NCBI GenBank assembly: GCA_024281055.1
Contig: JAMXLF010000045.1
Span: forward strand, 60,250 to 124,249
Length of the DNA: 64,000 nucleotides
From: Geobacteraceae bacterium
Lineage (GTDB): Bacteria; Desulfobacterota; Desulfuromonadia; Geobacterales; Geobacteraceae
Direction: 5' to 3'
Shown here: positions 26,331 to 37,081 of the stretch, piece after piece
How the letters are laid out: the number at the start of each line of letters is the position of its first letter
How positions within the stretch are numbered: position 1 is the stretch's first letter
The notes under the pieces: model-generated
Told to the model about the DNA's origin: nothing
The model's database searches: none
Seen by the model: the letters and a program-made list of their open reading frames with translations, nothing else
Position numbers and translations under genes: made by a program

Positions 26331-26476
26331 GCGGTATGGGCCTCGGAAAAACAGCGGAGCCGGGATGGTCCAGTCACGGGGACGCTGATGCGTTCATTAA
26401 TTGATAGATTATAGCGATTTTCCACGTGTAGGGCAATGGCTTTGCGTCGATCAGGCGGCGGGATGAGGGATGGAAC

Positions 26477-26508
26477 AAAAAAAGCCCACTGGGGAACAGT
26501 GGGCTTCT
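26477..26508 (-). terminator. Riboswitch-linked terminator
   Basis: Perfect stem AAGCCCACT / AGTGGGCTT; the plus-strand A7 gives a U7 tail on the minus strand. It begins about 9 bases after the 3' end of the aptamer, so it is the probable expression platform. Confidence 0.8.
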
Positions 26509-26516
26509 AATCCTCA

Positions 26517-26599
26517 GTCACTCGGCAGCCCCTCTATCCTCTTGTCAAGGATGGTAGCTTTGTGCCACCTGGTTACCCAGGTTTCACCTTTTCGGTGAC
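26517..26599 (-). promoter_or_regulatory. GEMM-I type cyclic dinucleotide riboswitch
   Basis: Read on the minus strand, GTCAC (26595-26599) pairs with GTGAC (26517-26521) as P1. Between them lie AGGTGAAACC (matches AGGGCAAACC of known GEMM-I), a hairpin ACCTGG-GTAA-CCAGGT with a GNRA loop (26567-26582), and GGCACAAAGCTACC (matches GGACGCAAAGCC). A second arm (ATCC / GGAT) is followed by GGGGCTGCCGAGTGAC. GEMM-I RNAs bind c-di-GMP or 3',3'-cGAMP; in Geobacter many are of the cGAMP kind. The downstream gene on this strand is the MFS transporter, 146 bases beyond the terminator. Recognition is by motif order only. Confidence 0.72.
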
Positions 26600-26607
26600 G
26601 CTGATTA

Positions 26608-26636
26608 AATTGCATTAACGTTAATTTGGTTGTCAA
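26608..26636 (-). promoter_or_regulatory. Promoter region of the riboswitch transcript with palindrome
   Basis: TTGACA (minus strand, 26631-26636) lies about 35 bases upstream of the aptamer. The -10 element is not clear. A perfect 12-bp palindrome ATTAACGTTAAT (26614-26625) occupies the spacer position, where a bound regulator would block RNA polymerase. Confidence 0.45.
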
Positions 26637-26716
26637 CAAGGTCGCGATATATTTTCTCAAAGGCCTAACGGCGCCGTAATCCAGCCTGTACCACCGCAAG
26701 ATCGCTTTGTGCTGGG

Positions 26717-27133
26717 CTATTTGATATCGACCAACTCCACTTCGAATGTCAGCGTGGCGAATCGCGGGACGGAACCACTGCCTTCATCGCCATAGGCGAT
26801 ATTCGGTGGGCAAACCAGAATCGCCTTCCCGCCGACCTTCATCATCTGCAACCCCTCGGTCCAGCACTTGATGACAGTACCAAGCTGAAATTCGATCGGT
26901 CCTCCGTACTTGTACGAACTGTCGAATACCCGGCCGTTTTGCAATGTGCCGCGATAATTGACCCTTACCGTATCGTTAGACTTCGGGATAGCTCCAGTGC
27001 CTTCCTTGATGCAGGTGTACTGCAGTCCGGACTTTGTCGTTATGGTCTCCTGACTTTCTGTACTGACAGGTTCGGCGGCGAATGAAGTGGTGGCGAGGAG
27101 GCAGATGATGCTTGAAATGATAAGGCGGTGCAT
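26717..27133 (-). CDS. FKBP-type peptidyl-prolyl cis-trans isomerase, exported
   Basis: A 138-residue protein with a signal peptide (MHRLIISSIICLLATTSFAA) and one FKBP domain: TTKSGLQYTCIKEGTG, VRVNYRGTLQNGRVFDSS, then PIEFQLGTVIKCWTEGLQMMKVGGKA and the IAYGDEGSG loop. It helps fold periplasmic proteins by isomerising prolyl bonds. The active-site Trp and Phe positions look retained (CWTEGL, GRVFDSS). The gap of 495 bases upstream holds a sigma-54 promoter for the divergent gene and a hairpin AAAAAGCCG / CGGCTTT near 27270-27310, but nothing else I can name. Confidence 0.9.
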   Translation of the reverse strand: MHRLIISSIICLLATTSFAAEPVSTESQETITTKSGLQYTCIKEGTGAIPKSNDTVRVNYRGTLQNGRVFDSSYKYGGPIEFQLGTVIKCWTEGLQMMKVGGKAILVCPPNIAYGDEGSGSVPRFATLTFEVELVDIK

Positions 27134-27560
27134 ATGATTTCCTTTCTTTAGACGATCATTTACCCTGCTTTCTGAAAGATACCTCTATCCCTTACTACTG
27201 ACATCCATGCGAATCTCAGCGGATATCCTTACTTCAAATAAACGCCCATCTCATCTCACGTGCCCACACAAAAAAGCCGCCTAAGCCTTCATCCGGCCTT
27301 CAACGGCTTTCCATCATTTATGCAGAAAATTCCTCCACGACGGCTCTCCCGCATAGCGTAGAACAACCCTAAAGTACCTGAAACAAGAGTACCGGTCAAG
27401 CGCGAAACAAATAAGGTTATTTATTAAAAATATTAATAAAAACAAACATATACCTCTTTTGGGGTAAGATCTGGAGCAATTGAGGTTAAGAAAAAACGGC
27501 GTGCTATGGCACCGAATTCCATTGCTTAGTATTTTCAAGGAGATAGCCATCATGTAAGGC

Positions 27561-27576
27561 TTGGCACGGCCTATGC
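27561..27576 (+). promoter_or_regulatory. Sigma-54 (RpoN) promoter
   Basis: TTGGCACGGCCTATGC matches the consensus TTGGCACRNNNNTTGC except for one base, with the required GG-N10-GC spacing (27563-27564 and 27575-27576). The start codon of the small secreted protein is 53 bases downstream. Confidence 0.7.
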
Positions 27577-27628
27577 TCTCCCCTAAAACAGGAAGCAACA
27601 ACAAGCAGACAAAAAGGAGATCACTCAA

Positions 27629-27880
27629 ATGAAAAAAGTTCTTTCCACCATCGTAGCATCCATCGTCGCGGTTTCCTTCGCCGGCCTCGTGTTCGCCCAG
27701 GAAGCTCCTGCTCCTGCCGCCGCCCCTGCCGCTCCGGCTGCTGGCGAAATGAAGAAGGAAGAAAAAGCTCCGGCTAAGAAAACCAAGAAACACCACAAAA
27801 AAACCAAAAAAGCCAAGAAAGCCGTGAAGAAGGAAGAAGCCGCTCCGGCTGCTCCGGCTGAGGCCCCGGCGGCGAAGTAA
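27629..27880 (+). CDS. Small secreted Ala/Lys/Pro-rich protein
   Basis: An 83-residue protein. A Sec signal peptide (MKKVLSTIVASIVAVSFAGLVFAQ) is followed by a low-complexity chain: an Ala-Pro block (APAPAAAPAAPAAG), a highly basic Lys block (KKTKKHHKKTKKAKKAVKK) and a second Ala-Pro block. There is no fold to assign; such proteins could bind nucleic acid, polyanions or the cell wall. AAAAAGGAG gives a strong ribosome site. The gene is enclosed by its own sigma-54 promoter and a perfect terminator, so it is regulated by an RpoN activator. An antisense frame over it is a shadow. Confidence 0.85.
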   Translation: MKKVLSTIVASIVAVSFAGLVFAQEAPAPAAAPAAPAAGEMKKEEKAPAKKTKKHHKKTKKAKKAVKKEEAAPAAPAEAPAAK

Positions 27881-27897
27881 TTTCGCCTCCCGGCAAG

Positions 27898-27934
27898 AAA
27901 AAAGGCCGCATCCATTTCGGGTGCGGCCTTTTTT
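27898..27934. terminator. Bidirectional terminator
   Basis: Perfect 13-bp stem AAAAAAGGCCGCA / TGCGGCCTTTTTT with an 11-base loop, serving the small secreted protein and the convergent flavodoxin-like gene. Confidence 0.9.
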
Positions 27935-27962
27935 GCTGCCTGTAAACAGGCACAACAGCCAG

Positions 27963-28631
27963 TTAGTTCCCCTTTGCCTGCCAATAGTCGTACTCGTACG
28001 TCCACTCCTTCCGCCGGTACTCTACAAGCCCCTTCATCCGTGCTCTGAAGGCGTTCAGGAAGGCATCCTGCTCCGGGAAGTGCCGCTTCTCCGCGATGCT
28101 CCGACAGAGCTCCTGCCCGAGGTCCCGGGCCTTCGCAAAGAGGGGCTCCTCATCAGGGAAAGAGCGGCATCCCGCCACGGGCGAGCCGATGCCGCCGACG
28201 GATTGAGCGCCCAGGACGTTCACCACATGCTTCATGTACCCGACTACGTCGGCATCCTCGCCACCGCCGGAGGTCTCCACCACCGCGCCGTATTTCCCTT
28301 CCAGGGCGATGCAGTGGATGATGCAGGCGCAGCGGTCGAAGAACGCCTTCAGCTGGGCCGTGACGCTGTGGATGTAGTTCGGGCTGGCGAAGATGAAGCC
28401 GTCGCAGGACATGAGCTTCGTCTTGATGTCTTCGAAGTCGTCTTTGAGGGTGCATCTGCCGGTCTTGTGGCAGACATAGCAGCTGACGCACGGCAGCACC
28501 TTGGACTCCGCGAACGAAATCAGCTCCACGTCGCCGCCAGCCTCCCGCACTCCGGCCAGTACCTCTTCGAGAAGCCGGCCGGTGTTCCCCCTCATGCCGT
28601 TGGGGCTCCCCATAATTGCCAATATTTTCAT
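27963..28631 (-). CDS. Flavodoxin family / NADPH-dependent FMN reductase protein
   Basis: A 222-residue flavodoxin-fold protein: MKILAIMGSPNGMRGNTGRLLEEVL (FMN-phosphate loop), then CVSCYVCHKTGRCTLKDD with a Cys cluster and GFIFASPNYIHSV. The Cys-containing form is that of iron-sulfur flavoproteins and related multimeric flavodoxins in anaerobes, which shuttle electrons to oxygen species or metals. The spacing CxxCxxCx5C is slightly different from classical iron-sulfur flavoproteins, so a cluster is likely but not certain. It ends at a shared terminator. Confidence 0.85.
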   Translation of the reverse strand: MKILAIMGSPNGMRGNTGRLLEEVLAGVREAGGDVELISFAESKVLPCVSCYVCHKTGRCTLKDDFEDIKTKLMSCDGFIFASPNYIHSVTAQLKAFFDRCACIIHCIALEGKYGAVVETSGGGEDADVVGYMKHVVNVLGAQSVGGIGSPVAGCRSFPDEEPLFAKARDLGQELCRSIAEKRHFPEQDAFLNAFRARMKGLVEYRRKEWTYEYDYWQAKGN

Positions 28632-28678
28632 AGATCGCTCCTTTAGAGTTTTTTCACTACCGCCACGCCGAGCGGTCT

Positions 28679-28760
28679 ACCCTCACCCGGCCTTCGGCCA
28701 CCCTCTCCCATGGGGAGAGGGTTTGATTTCCCCTCGCCCTGAGGGAGAGGGGGGGGGGTG
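28679..28760. repeat. CCCTCACCC/CTCTCCC word-repeat hairpin
   Basis: CCCTCACCC and CCCTCTCCCATGGGGAGAGGG form nested hairpins, followed by CCTCGCCCTGAGGGAGAGGG and a G-run. The words are related to those at 35156-35262. Confidence 0.6.
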
Positions 28761-28765
28761 AGGGG

Positions 28766-30151
28766 TTACCCCACCTCTGCGTACTCCCGCTCGCGAAACT
28801 CCACTCCGAGGGACTCCGCAAGCCTCTTCACCGCTGCGATGTCGAGACCCGGCACGGTGACGGCGCTGGCGACTACCTTCGGGATGTGTTTCAGTGCCTC
28901 CGTAAGAAACTCGCAGATCCCGTCGAACCCTGCCTCGCCGAAGGGGGTGTTGCAGAGGCGCGCGTAGGTGGCGGCATCGGCGGCGTTGAGGCTGACCGAG
29001 ACGCAGTCGATGAGGCCTTCGAGCTCCGGGAGGATGTTCCTGCCGTACACGAGGTTCGCTTGGCCGTCGGTGTTGATCCGTATCCGGCTTCCCTTCGCCT
29101 TGAGCGCCGTGGCCACCTCTTTCACCAGATCGAGGCGCAGGAGCGGCTCGCCGAAGCCGCAGAAGACCACCTCGTCGTAGGAGGAGGGGTCGCCCACGGC
29201 GGCCAGGACCTCGGCGGTGGAGGGCTCGTGGTCGAGGCGGAGGAAATGCCCCTTGACGGTGAAGTCGTCGTACTTGGCACAGAACGAGCAGCGGTTGGAG
29301 CAGCGGTTGGTGATGTTCAGGTAGAGGGCGTTCCTGATCCGGTAGGCGATGCGGGCGGCTTGGTTGCCGCTCCCGATGCCGAACAGGCGCTCGGCGTGGA
29401 GGGAGGTGATGCGGGCCACGTCCGCGAGGGTGAGCCCCTTCAGCTCCGCAACCTTCTCGGCGGCGAGCCGCACGAAGGCGGGCTCGTTCCGCTTTCCCCG
29501 GTGGGGGACCGGCGAGAGGTAGGGACAGTCGGTCTCCACGAGGAGATGCTCGATCTTCACACCGCGCACCACATCCCGGAGCGCCTCGTTGGCGGGGTAG
29601 GTGACGGTCCCGGGGATGGAAACGGCGAACCCCATGTCGACGCACTGCCGGGCCATCTCCAGGTCGCCGGAAAAACAGTGGAGGACTCCGCCGACTTCGC
29701 CCGCCTTCTCCTCCCGCAGGATTGCCATGACCCGATCGTGGGCATCCCGGTCGTGGATGACGAGCGGCAGGGAGAGTTCCCGGGCAAGGCGGATGAAGCG
29801 GCGGAAGATCCGTTCCTGGTCTTCCCGCGGCGAGCGGTCGCGGAAGAAATCGAGGCCGATCTCACCGATGGCGACCGCCTTCGGCTGGACGGCCATCTCC
29901 CGGATCTCGTCGTAGCAGCGGTCGGTGACCCGGGCGGCATCGTGGGGATGGATCCCGACGGTGCACCAGATATGGTCGTACCGGGCAGCGAGGGCGCAGG
30001 CAGCCCGGCTCGACTCCAGGTCGGTCCCGACCGTGATGATACGACCGATCCCCGCTTGGCGGGCGCGTTCGAGCATGTCGGCGAAGTCGGGTTGAAAGTC
30101 GCGCCCCTCGATGTGGGCGTGGGTGTCGGTGAGGGAAATCTGCTGCTCCAT
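28766..30151 (-). CDS. TatD-type metallo-nuclease fused to a radical SAM domain
   Basis: A 461-residue fusion. Residues 1-255 are a full TatD hydrolase: TDTHAHIE (metal His pair), GIHPHDA, AIGEIGLDFF, LVIHDRDAHD, VLHCFSGD and VETDCPYLSP. Residues 270-461 are a radical SAM domain with CX3CX2C (Cys284, Cys288, Cys291), FCGFGEPLLRLDLV and VSLNAADAATYARLCNT. TatD proteins are Mg-dependent 3' exonucleases or deoxyribonucleases. The radical SAM partner is known to be linked to TatD in other bacteria, but its substrate is unknown. The start has AAGGATATTC upstream. No C-terminal SPASM domain is present. Confidence 0.9.
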   Translation of the reverse strand: MEQQISLTDTHAHIEGRDFQPDFADMLERARQAGIGRIITVGTDLESSRAACALAARYDHIWCTVGIHPHDAARVTDRCYDEIREMAVQPKAVAIGEIGLDFFRDRSPREDQERIFRRFIRLARELSLPLVIHDRDAHDRVMAILREEKAGEVGGVLHCFSGDLEMARQCVDMGFAVSIPGTVTYPANEALRDVVRGVKIEHLLVETDCPYLSPVPHRGKRNEPAFVRLAAEKVAELKGLTLADVARITSLHAERLFGIGSGNQAARIAYRIRNALYLNITNRCSNRCSFCAKYDDFTVKGHFLRLDHEPSTAEVLAAVGDPSSYDEVVFCGFGEPLLRLDLVKEVATALKAKGSRIRINTDGQANLVYGRNILPELEGLIDCVSVSLNAADAATYARLCNTPFGEAGFDGICEFLTEALKHIPKVVASAVTVPGLDIAAVKRLAESLGVEFREREYAEVG

Positions 30152-30180
30152 GAATATCCTTCCAGATGGCCATTTAAAGA

Positions 30181-30316
30181 CCTTGACGCAAAGGCGCAGA
30201 GGCTGAAAGGCGTTTGCACACGGATCAAATCTGATTTGACGGATTTACACGGATTAAGGGCTCGGGGTTGGTTTTATCCGTGTTAATCCGTAATATCCGT
30301 GTTCATCCGTGTTTAA
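30181..30316. repeat. ATCCGTGTTAATCCGTG word-repeat region
   Basis: Left part with CACGGATCAAATCTGATTTG and CACGGATTAAG; right part with ATCCGTGTTAATCCGTAATA and further ATCCGTG copies. The two parts are complementary. It fills most of the 402-base gap between the TatD fusion and dnaE. The rest of the gap is the dnaE promoter region. Confidence 0.65.
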
Positions 30317-30444
30317 TTGCCTTTTTTCAGATGGTGGCTTTGCGTCCAGCGTCAAACGGTATTCTTTCGTAATTATTATCAGATCGGGCACGAAATGAAA
30401 AGGGAATATCCCGCGCAGCCTGTGGCTGCGGGCCATCGCCGTTG

Positions 30445-30474
30445 TTGACACTCCGCCCGGTTTCGTGTCATAAT
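30445..30474 (+). promoter_or_regulatory. Promoter of dnaE
   Basis: A perfect TTGACA (30445-30450) and CATAAT (30469-30474) are spaced by 18 bases, 80 bases upstream of the start codon. Confidence 0.7.
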
Positions 30475-30483
30475 CGCTAAATA

Positions 30484-30502
30484 TTTTTAGTGACACTAAA
30501 AA
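30484..30502. promoter_or_regulatory. Palindrome at the dnaE transcription start, candidate operator
   Basis: TTTTTAGT-GAC-ACTAAAAA is a perfect 8-bp inverted repeat that begins about 10 bases after the -10 element, where a repressor would act. I do not recognise the motif. Confidence 0.45.
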
Positions 30503-30553
30503 GGGGAGTCGTCGCACCGACGCTCCCGTTGTTGTTAATTATCAGGGGGACCC

Positions 30554-34021
<3,468 letters not shown>

Positions 34022-34145
34022 CCGTGCGCGCCGCACAACGCCCATCTGCGGCGTTGCCTGCGTCGCTGCGCTGCTCACATACTGATGTATGCTCCGCTGC
34101 TCGCTCCTTGGCGCCTTGCATCTGGACATTGTGCAGCGCGCACGG
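34022..34145. repeat. 124-bp imperfect palindromic element, copy B
   Basis: Outer arms CCGTGCGCGC (34022-34031) and GCGCGCACGG (34136-34145), middle arms GCACAA / TTGTGC, and the centre CATAC-tgat-GTATG (34078-34091) are all symmetric to within a base. It starts right at the dnaE stop and ends before the accA ribosome site. The centre and the GCTC / GCGC words on both sides resemble copy A at 7475-7593. Confidence 0.7.
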
Positions 34146-34191
34146 GATTTCCTGATAGGATTTAAATTGCAGATCAAAGGAGATGGAATAG

Positions 34192-35148
34192 ATGGCAGCC
34201 CAATACCTGGAATTCGAGAAGCCGCTGGTGGAGCTGGAGCAGAAGATCCATGAGCTCATGGAATTCTCCACCGACACGATGGACCTCAAGACGGAGGTGG
34301 CCAAGTTGGAAAAGAAAGCGGAACAGATGCGGGAGGATATCTTCGCCAACCTCACACGCTGGCAGACTGCCCAGGTGGCCCGGCACATCAACCGGCCCTT
34401 TACCCTCGACTACGTGAGCCGGATCTTCACCGACTTCGTCGAGCTCCACGGCGACCGCCAGTTCGGCGACGACCACGCCATCGTCGGGGGGCTGGCGCAG
34501 TTCGAGGGGGAGCCGGTGATGATCATCGGCCACCAGAAGGGGCGGGACACCAAGGAGAAGGTCTACCGCAACTTCGGCATGCCCAACCCGGAAGGGTACC
34601 GCAAGGCCCTGCGCCTCATGGAGATGGCCGAGCGCTTCCAGATTCCGATCATCACCTTCGTGGATACCCCCGGCGCCTTCCCCGGCATCGGCGCCGAGGA
34701 GCGGGGGCAGGCTGAGGCCATTGCCCGGAACCTGCGGGAGATGGCGCGCTTCAAGACCCCGATCATCGTCGTCGTCACCGGTGAGGGGGGCTCGGGCGGA
34801 GCCTTGGCCATCGCGGTCGGCGACCGGGTGCTGATGCTTGAGTATTCCGTCTATGCAGTCATCTCTCCCGAGGGGTGCGCGGCGATCCTCTGGTCGGACG
34901 GGACAAAGGGGGAGCAGGCGGCCGAGGCCCTGAAGCTCACGGCGAAGGACATCAAGGATCTCGACGTGATCGACGAGATCGTCAAGGAGCCCGTCGGCGG
35001 TGCCCACCGCGACCACGACGCCATGGCCAAGACCCTCCGCGAGGCGCTGTCCCGCAATCTCAAGGAACTGAAGACGCTCGCGCCGGAGCAGTTGGTGGAG
35101 GAGAGGTATCAAAAGTTCCGCAAGATGTCCCGCTTCGTCGAAATGTAG
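34192..35148 (+). CDS. accA: Acetyl-CoA carboxylase carboxyltransferase subunit alpha
   Basis: A 318-residue AccA: an N-terminal coiled coil ([18 protein letters not shown]), then [86 protein letters not shown] and [17 protein letters not shown] [11 protein letters not shown]. It transfers the carboxyl group from biotin to acetyl-CoA with AccD. AAAGGAGATGGAATAG precedes the ATG. It is placed directly behind dnaE as in many proteobacteria. accD is not in the window. Confidence 0.96.
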   Translation: MAAQYLEFEKPLVELEQKIHELMEFSTDTMDLKTEVAKLEKKAEQMREDIFANLTRWQTAQVARHINRPFTLDYVSRIFTDFVELHGDRQFGDDHAIVGGLAQFEGEPVMIIGHQKGRDTKEKVYRNFGMPNPEGYRKALRLMEMAERFQIPIITFVDTPGAFPGIGAEERGQAEAIARNLREMARFKTPIIVVVTGEGGSGGALAIAVGDRVLMLEYSVYAVISPEGCAAILWSDGTKGEQAAEALKLTAKDIKDLDVIDEIVKEPVGGAHRDHDAMAKTLREALSRNLKELKTLAPEQLVEERYQKFRKMSRFVEM

Positions 35149-35155
35149 GAAACGC

Positions 35156-35262
35156 TTCCCCCCCTCTCCCTGACCCTCTCCCACCAGGGGAAAGGGGATT
35201 CTTTAAGCCTCCCTCCCTTCGATGGGAGGACCCAACGGGCCTAAAGGGCTGGGGGATGGTGC
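35156..35262. repeat. CCCTCTCCC / CCTCCCTTCGATGGGAGG word-repeat hairpins
   Basis: Two hairpins in tandem: CCCTCTCCC..CAGGGGAAAGGGG and CCTCCC-TTCGAT-GGGAGG, followed by AGCCC words. It is related in wording to 28679-28760. It lies between accA and rluB. Confidence 0.55.
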
Positions 35263-35369
35263 AGAGCAGTGGGAGAGGCGGTTTTAAGACCGCCTTTCTT
35301 CTTTTGTATATCAGGGGAAGTTCGATACAATCAGCGTTAAGTGCGGTGAATTCTTTTCGAAGGACGACA

Positions 35370-36125
35370 ATGCTCGAACGACTTCAAAAAATCCTCTCCC
35401 AAGCGGGGGTCGCCTCTCGGCGGGAGGCAGAAGGAATGATCACCGCCGGCCGCGTGGCGGTGAACGGTGCCGTGGTGACCGAACTCGGCTCGAAGGCCGA
35501 CCCGAACCGCGACCGGATCACCCTCGACGGCCGGCCGGTCCGCCTGGCGGAGGAGCGGCTCTATATCCTCCTCAACAAGCCGGTGGGCTACGTCACCACC
35601 ATGAAGGACCCCCAGGGGCGGCCGATCGTCACCTCTCTTCTCAAGGGAGTGAAGGAGCGGGTCTTTCCGGTGGGGCGGCTCGACTACAATACCGAGGGGC
35701 TGCTCCTCCTCACCAACGACGGCGAGTGGGCCAATACCCTGGCCCATCCGCGCCACGAGGTGGACAAGGAGTACCTGGTGCGGGTGCGGGGGAGCGTCTC
35801 GCCGGAGCAGGTGCGGCGGCTGGCCGAGGGGGTCGATCTGGAGGAGGGTCGGACCGCGCCTGCCCGGGTGCACGTTGTGCGGGAGAGCGAGAACAACACC
35901 TGGCTGTCGGTCACCATCCACGAGGGACGCTACCGGCAGGTGCGGCGCATGTGCGAGGCGGTGAGTCTTTCCGTGGTGCGGCTGAAGCGTTCCCGCTACG
36001 GCTCCGTAGAGATCGGCAAACTCCGGCCGGGCGAGTACCGGCTTCTTACCGCTGATGAGGTGGCGCGGCTTCGCCGCGAAGGCGGCTCCCCGGCTGAACG
36101 AGGGGCTAAGGCTCCAGGTCGGTAA
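35370..36125 (+). CDS. rluB: RluB-type rRNA pseudouridine synthase
   Basis: A 251-residue protein. The S4 RNA-binding domain (RLQKILSQAGVASRREAEGMITAGRVAVNG) leads into an RsuA/RluB/E/F catalytic domain with LNKPVGYVTTMKDPQGRP and the catalytic Asp in FPVGRLDYNTEGLLLLTNDG, then RQVRRMCEAV. Family members modify a uridine in 23S rRNA (RluB) or 16S rRNA (RsuA); the LDYNTEG motif favours the large-subunit type. The start at 35370 follows AAGGA and opens the S4 domain; upstream readings are rejected. Its 3' end overlaps the convergent gene at 36106 by 20 bases. Confidence 0.9.
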   Translation: MLERLQKILSQAGVASRREAEGMITAGRVAVNGAVVTELGSKADPNRDRITLDGRPVRLAEERLYILLNKPVGYVTTMKDPQGRPIVTSLLKGVKERVFPVGRLDYNTEGLLLLTNDGEWANTLAHPRHEVDKEYLVRVRGSVSPEQVRRLAEGVDLEEGRTAPARVHVVRESENNTWLSVTIHEGRYRQVRRMCEAVSLSVVRLKRSRYGSVEIGKLRPGEYRLLTADEVARLRREGGSPAERGAKAPGR

Positions 36126-36693
36126 CTTTCACCGTCAACGGGCCGCCCCGCTCGCCGACGGGGATGGCCAGGTTCTGCACCAGCTGCGCCGTTTCGCCGG
36201 GGCCGAACATCAACACCTTGCGGAAGTTCACCGTGTATACCCCGTCCCCCGCCTTGCCGGTCACCGGTTCGTATGCCGCTCCTTGCGGCAGTCTCTTTCC
36301 CCTGCCCAGGTAGTTCCAGATGGCCGCGAGCCGTCCAGGGTCTCCCCGCGCCATCTCCTTTCCTATGTCCTCCGCAAGCCGTTCTTCGCCGAAACAGTCG
36401 GTCAGCTCGGTCATGAAATGTTCATCCAGGCCGTTTCGGGCGATGGTAACCGTCACCACGGCGGTGCCGGCGACGCGATCCCGCCCCGTGTTACGCAGGT
36501 AGAGCACGAGGTTCACCGGCGTATTTTCAGGGCACATGTTCCAGGAGTGGATTGCCTGCTCCACCGTCACCTTGCCGTTGCGGACGCTCTCCGCCATGGC
36601 GGTCTGCCGGTGCCGGCCGCTCGCCACCAGCGCGGCGGTGAGCACGACAAAGACGACGGCGAACAGGGTGAAGCCATATCTGACGAGGTTCAT
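36106..36693 (-). CDS. Membrane-anchored hypothetical protein
   Basis: A 195-residue protein with one N-terminal membrane span (YGFTLFAVVFVVLTAALVASG) and an exported C-terminal domain, probably a beta-sandwich (VNLVLYLRNTGRDRVAGTAVVTVTIARNG, VYTVNFRKVLMFGPGETAQLVQNLAIPV). I do not recognise a family. GTG two codons upstream is also possible, but AGGGG is best spaced for the ATG used. It converges on and overlaps rluB by 20 bases. Confidence 0.65.
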   Translation of the reverse strand: MNLVRYGFTLFAVVFVVLTAALVASGRHRQTAMAESVRNGKVTVEQAIHSWNMCPENTPVNLVLYLRNTGRDRVAGTAVVTVTIARNGLDEHFMTELTDCFGEERLAEDIGKEMARGDPGRLAAIWNYLGRGKRLPQGAAYEPVTGKAGDGVYTVNFRKVLMFGPGETAQLVQNLAIPVGERGGPLTVKVTDLEP

Positions 36694-36840
36694 TGACACC
36701 CCTTTGTGGGCCCTGTTGCGCGAGGAATGGGGATTCGTTCAGGGGGGTTGATTTGTCAAGGATTGACACTACAATTGTAGATGACGCAGCGTGTTTGTCA
36801 AAGCAGTCGCTTGCAATGACGGACTTCCGGGGAGGCGCTC

Positions 36841-37053
36841 ATGAGATGGGAGAAAATCGTCGGACTGGTACTGGTGGCGGCGGCGCTCCTCGCCTTTTTC
36901 CCGGACTGGGTGGAATCTTTGTATGGAAAGTTCATTGCCCCGTACGTTTATGACCTCTCGCCGGCTTTCTACGGGGGGAACTCCAAGGCGGTCATCTTCG
37001 CCTGGTGCGGTACCCTCGCGGTCATCGGTGGGGCCATGTTCTTCAAGAAATGA
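36841..37053 (+). CDS. Small membrane protein, 70 residues
   Basis: Two hydrophobic segments (IVGLVLVAAALLAFF and VIFAWCGTLAVIGGAMFF) flank a hydrophilic, aromatic-rich loop of about 25 residues. GGGGAGG precedes the ATG. Only 28 bases separate it from the next gene, so the two are probably one transcript. The function is unknown. Confidence 0.65.
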   Translation: MRWEKIVGLVLVAAALLAFFPDWVESLYGKFIAPYVYDLSPAFYGGNSKAVIFAWCGTLAVIGGAMFFKK

Positions 37054-37081
37054 CCGGATATTTCCGGAAGGAGGGTACGAC

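Noticed and set aside
26514..26699. 61-codon frame on the minus strand
   Set aside because: It lies across the riboswitch aptamer and its promoter, has no ribosome site and no protein-like pattern.
27625..28005. 126-codon antisense frame over the small secreted protein
   Set aside because: Mirrors the Ala/Lys repeats; the plus strand has promoter, ribosome site, signal peptide and terminator.
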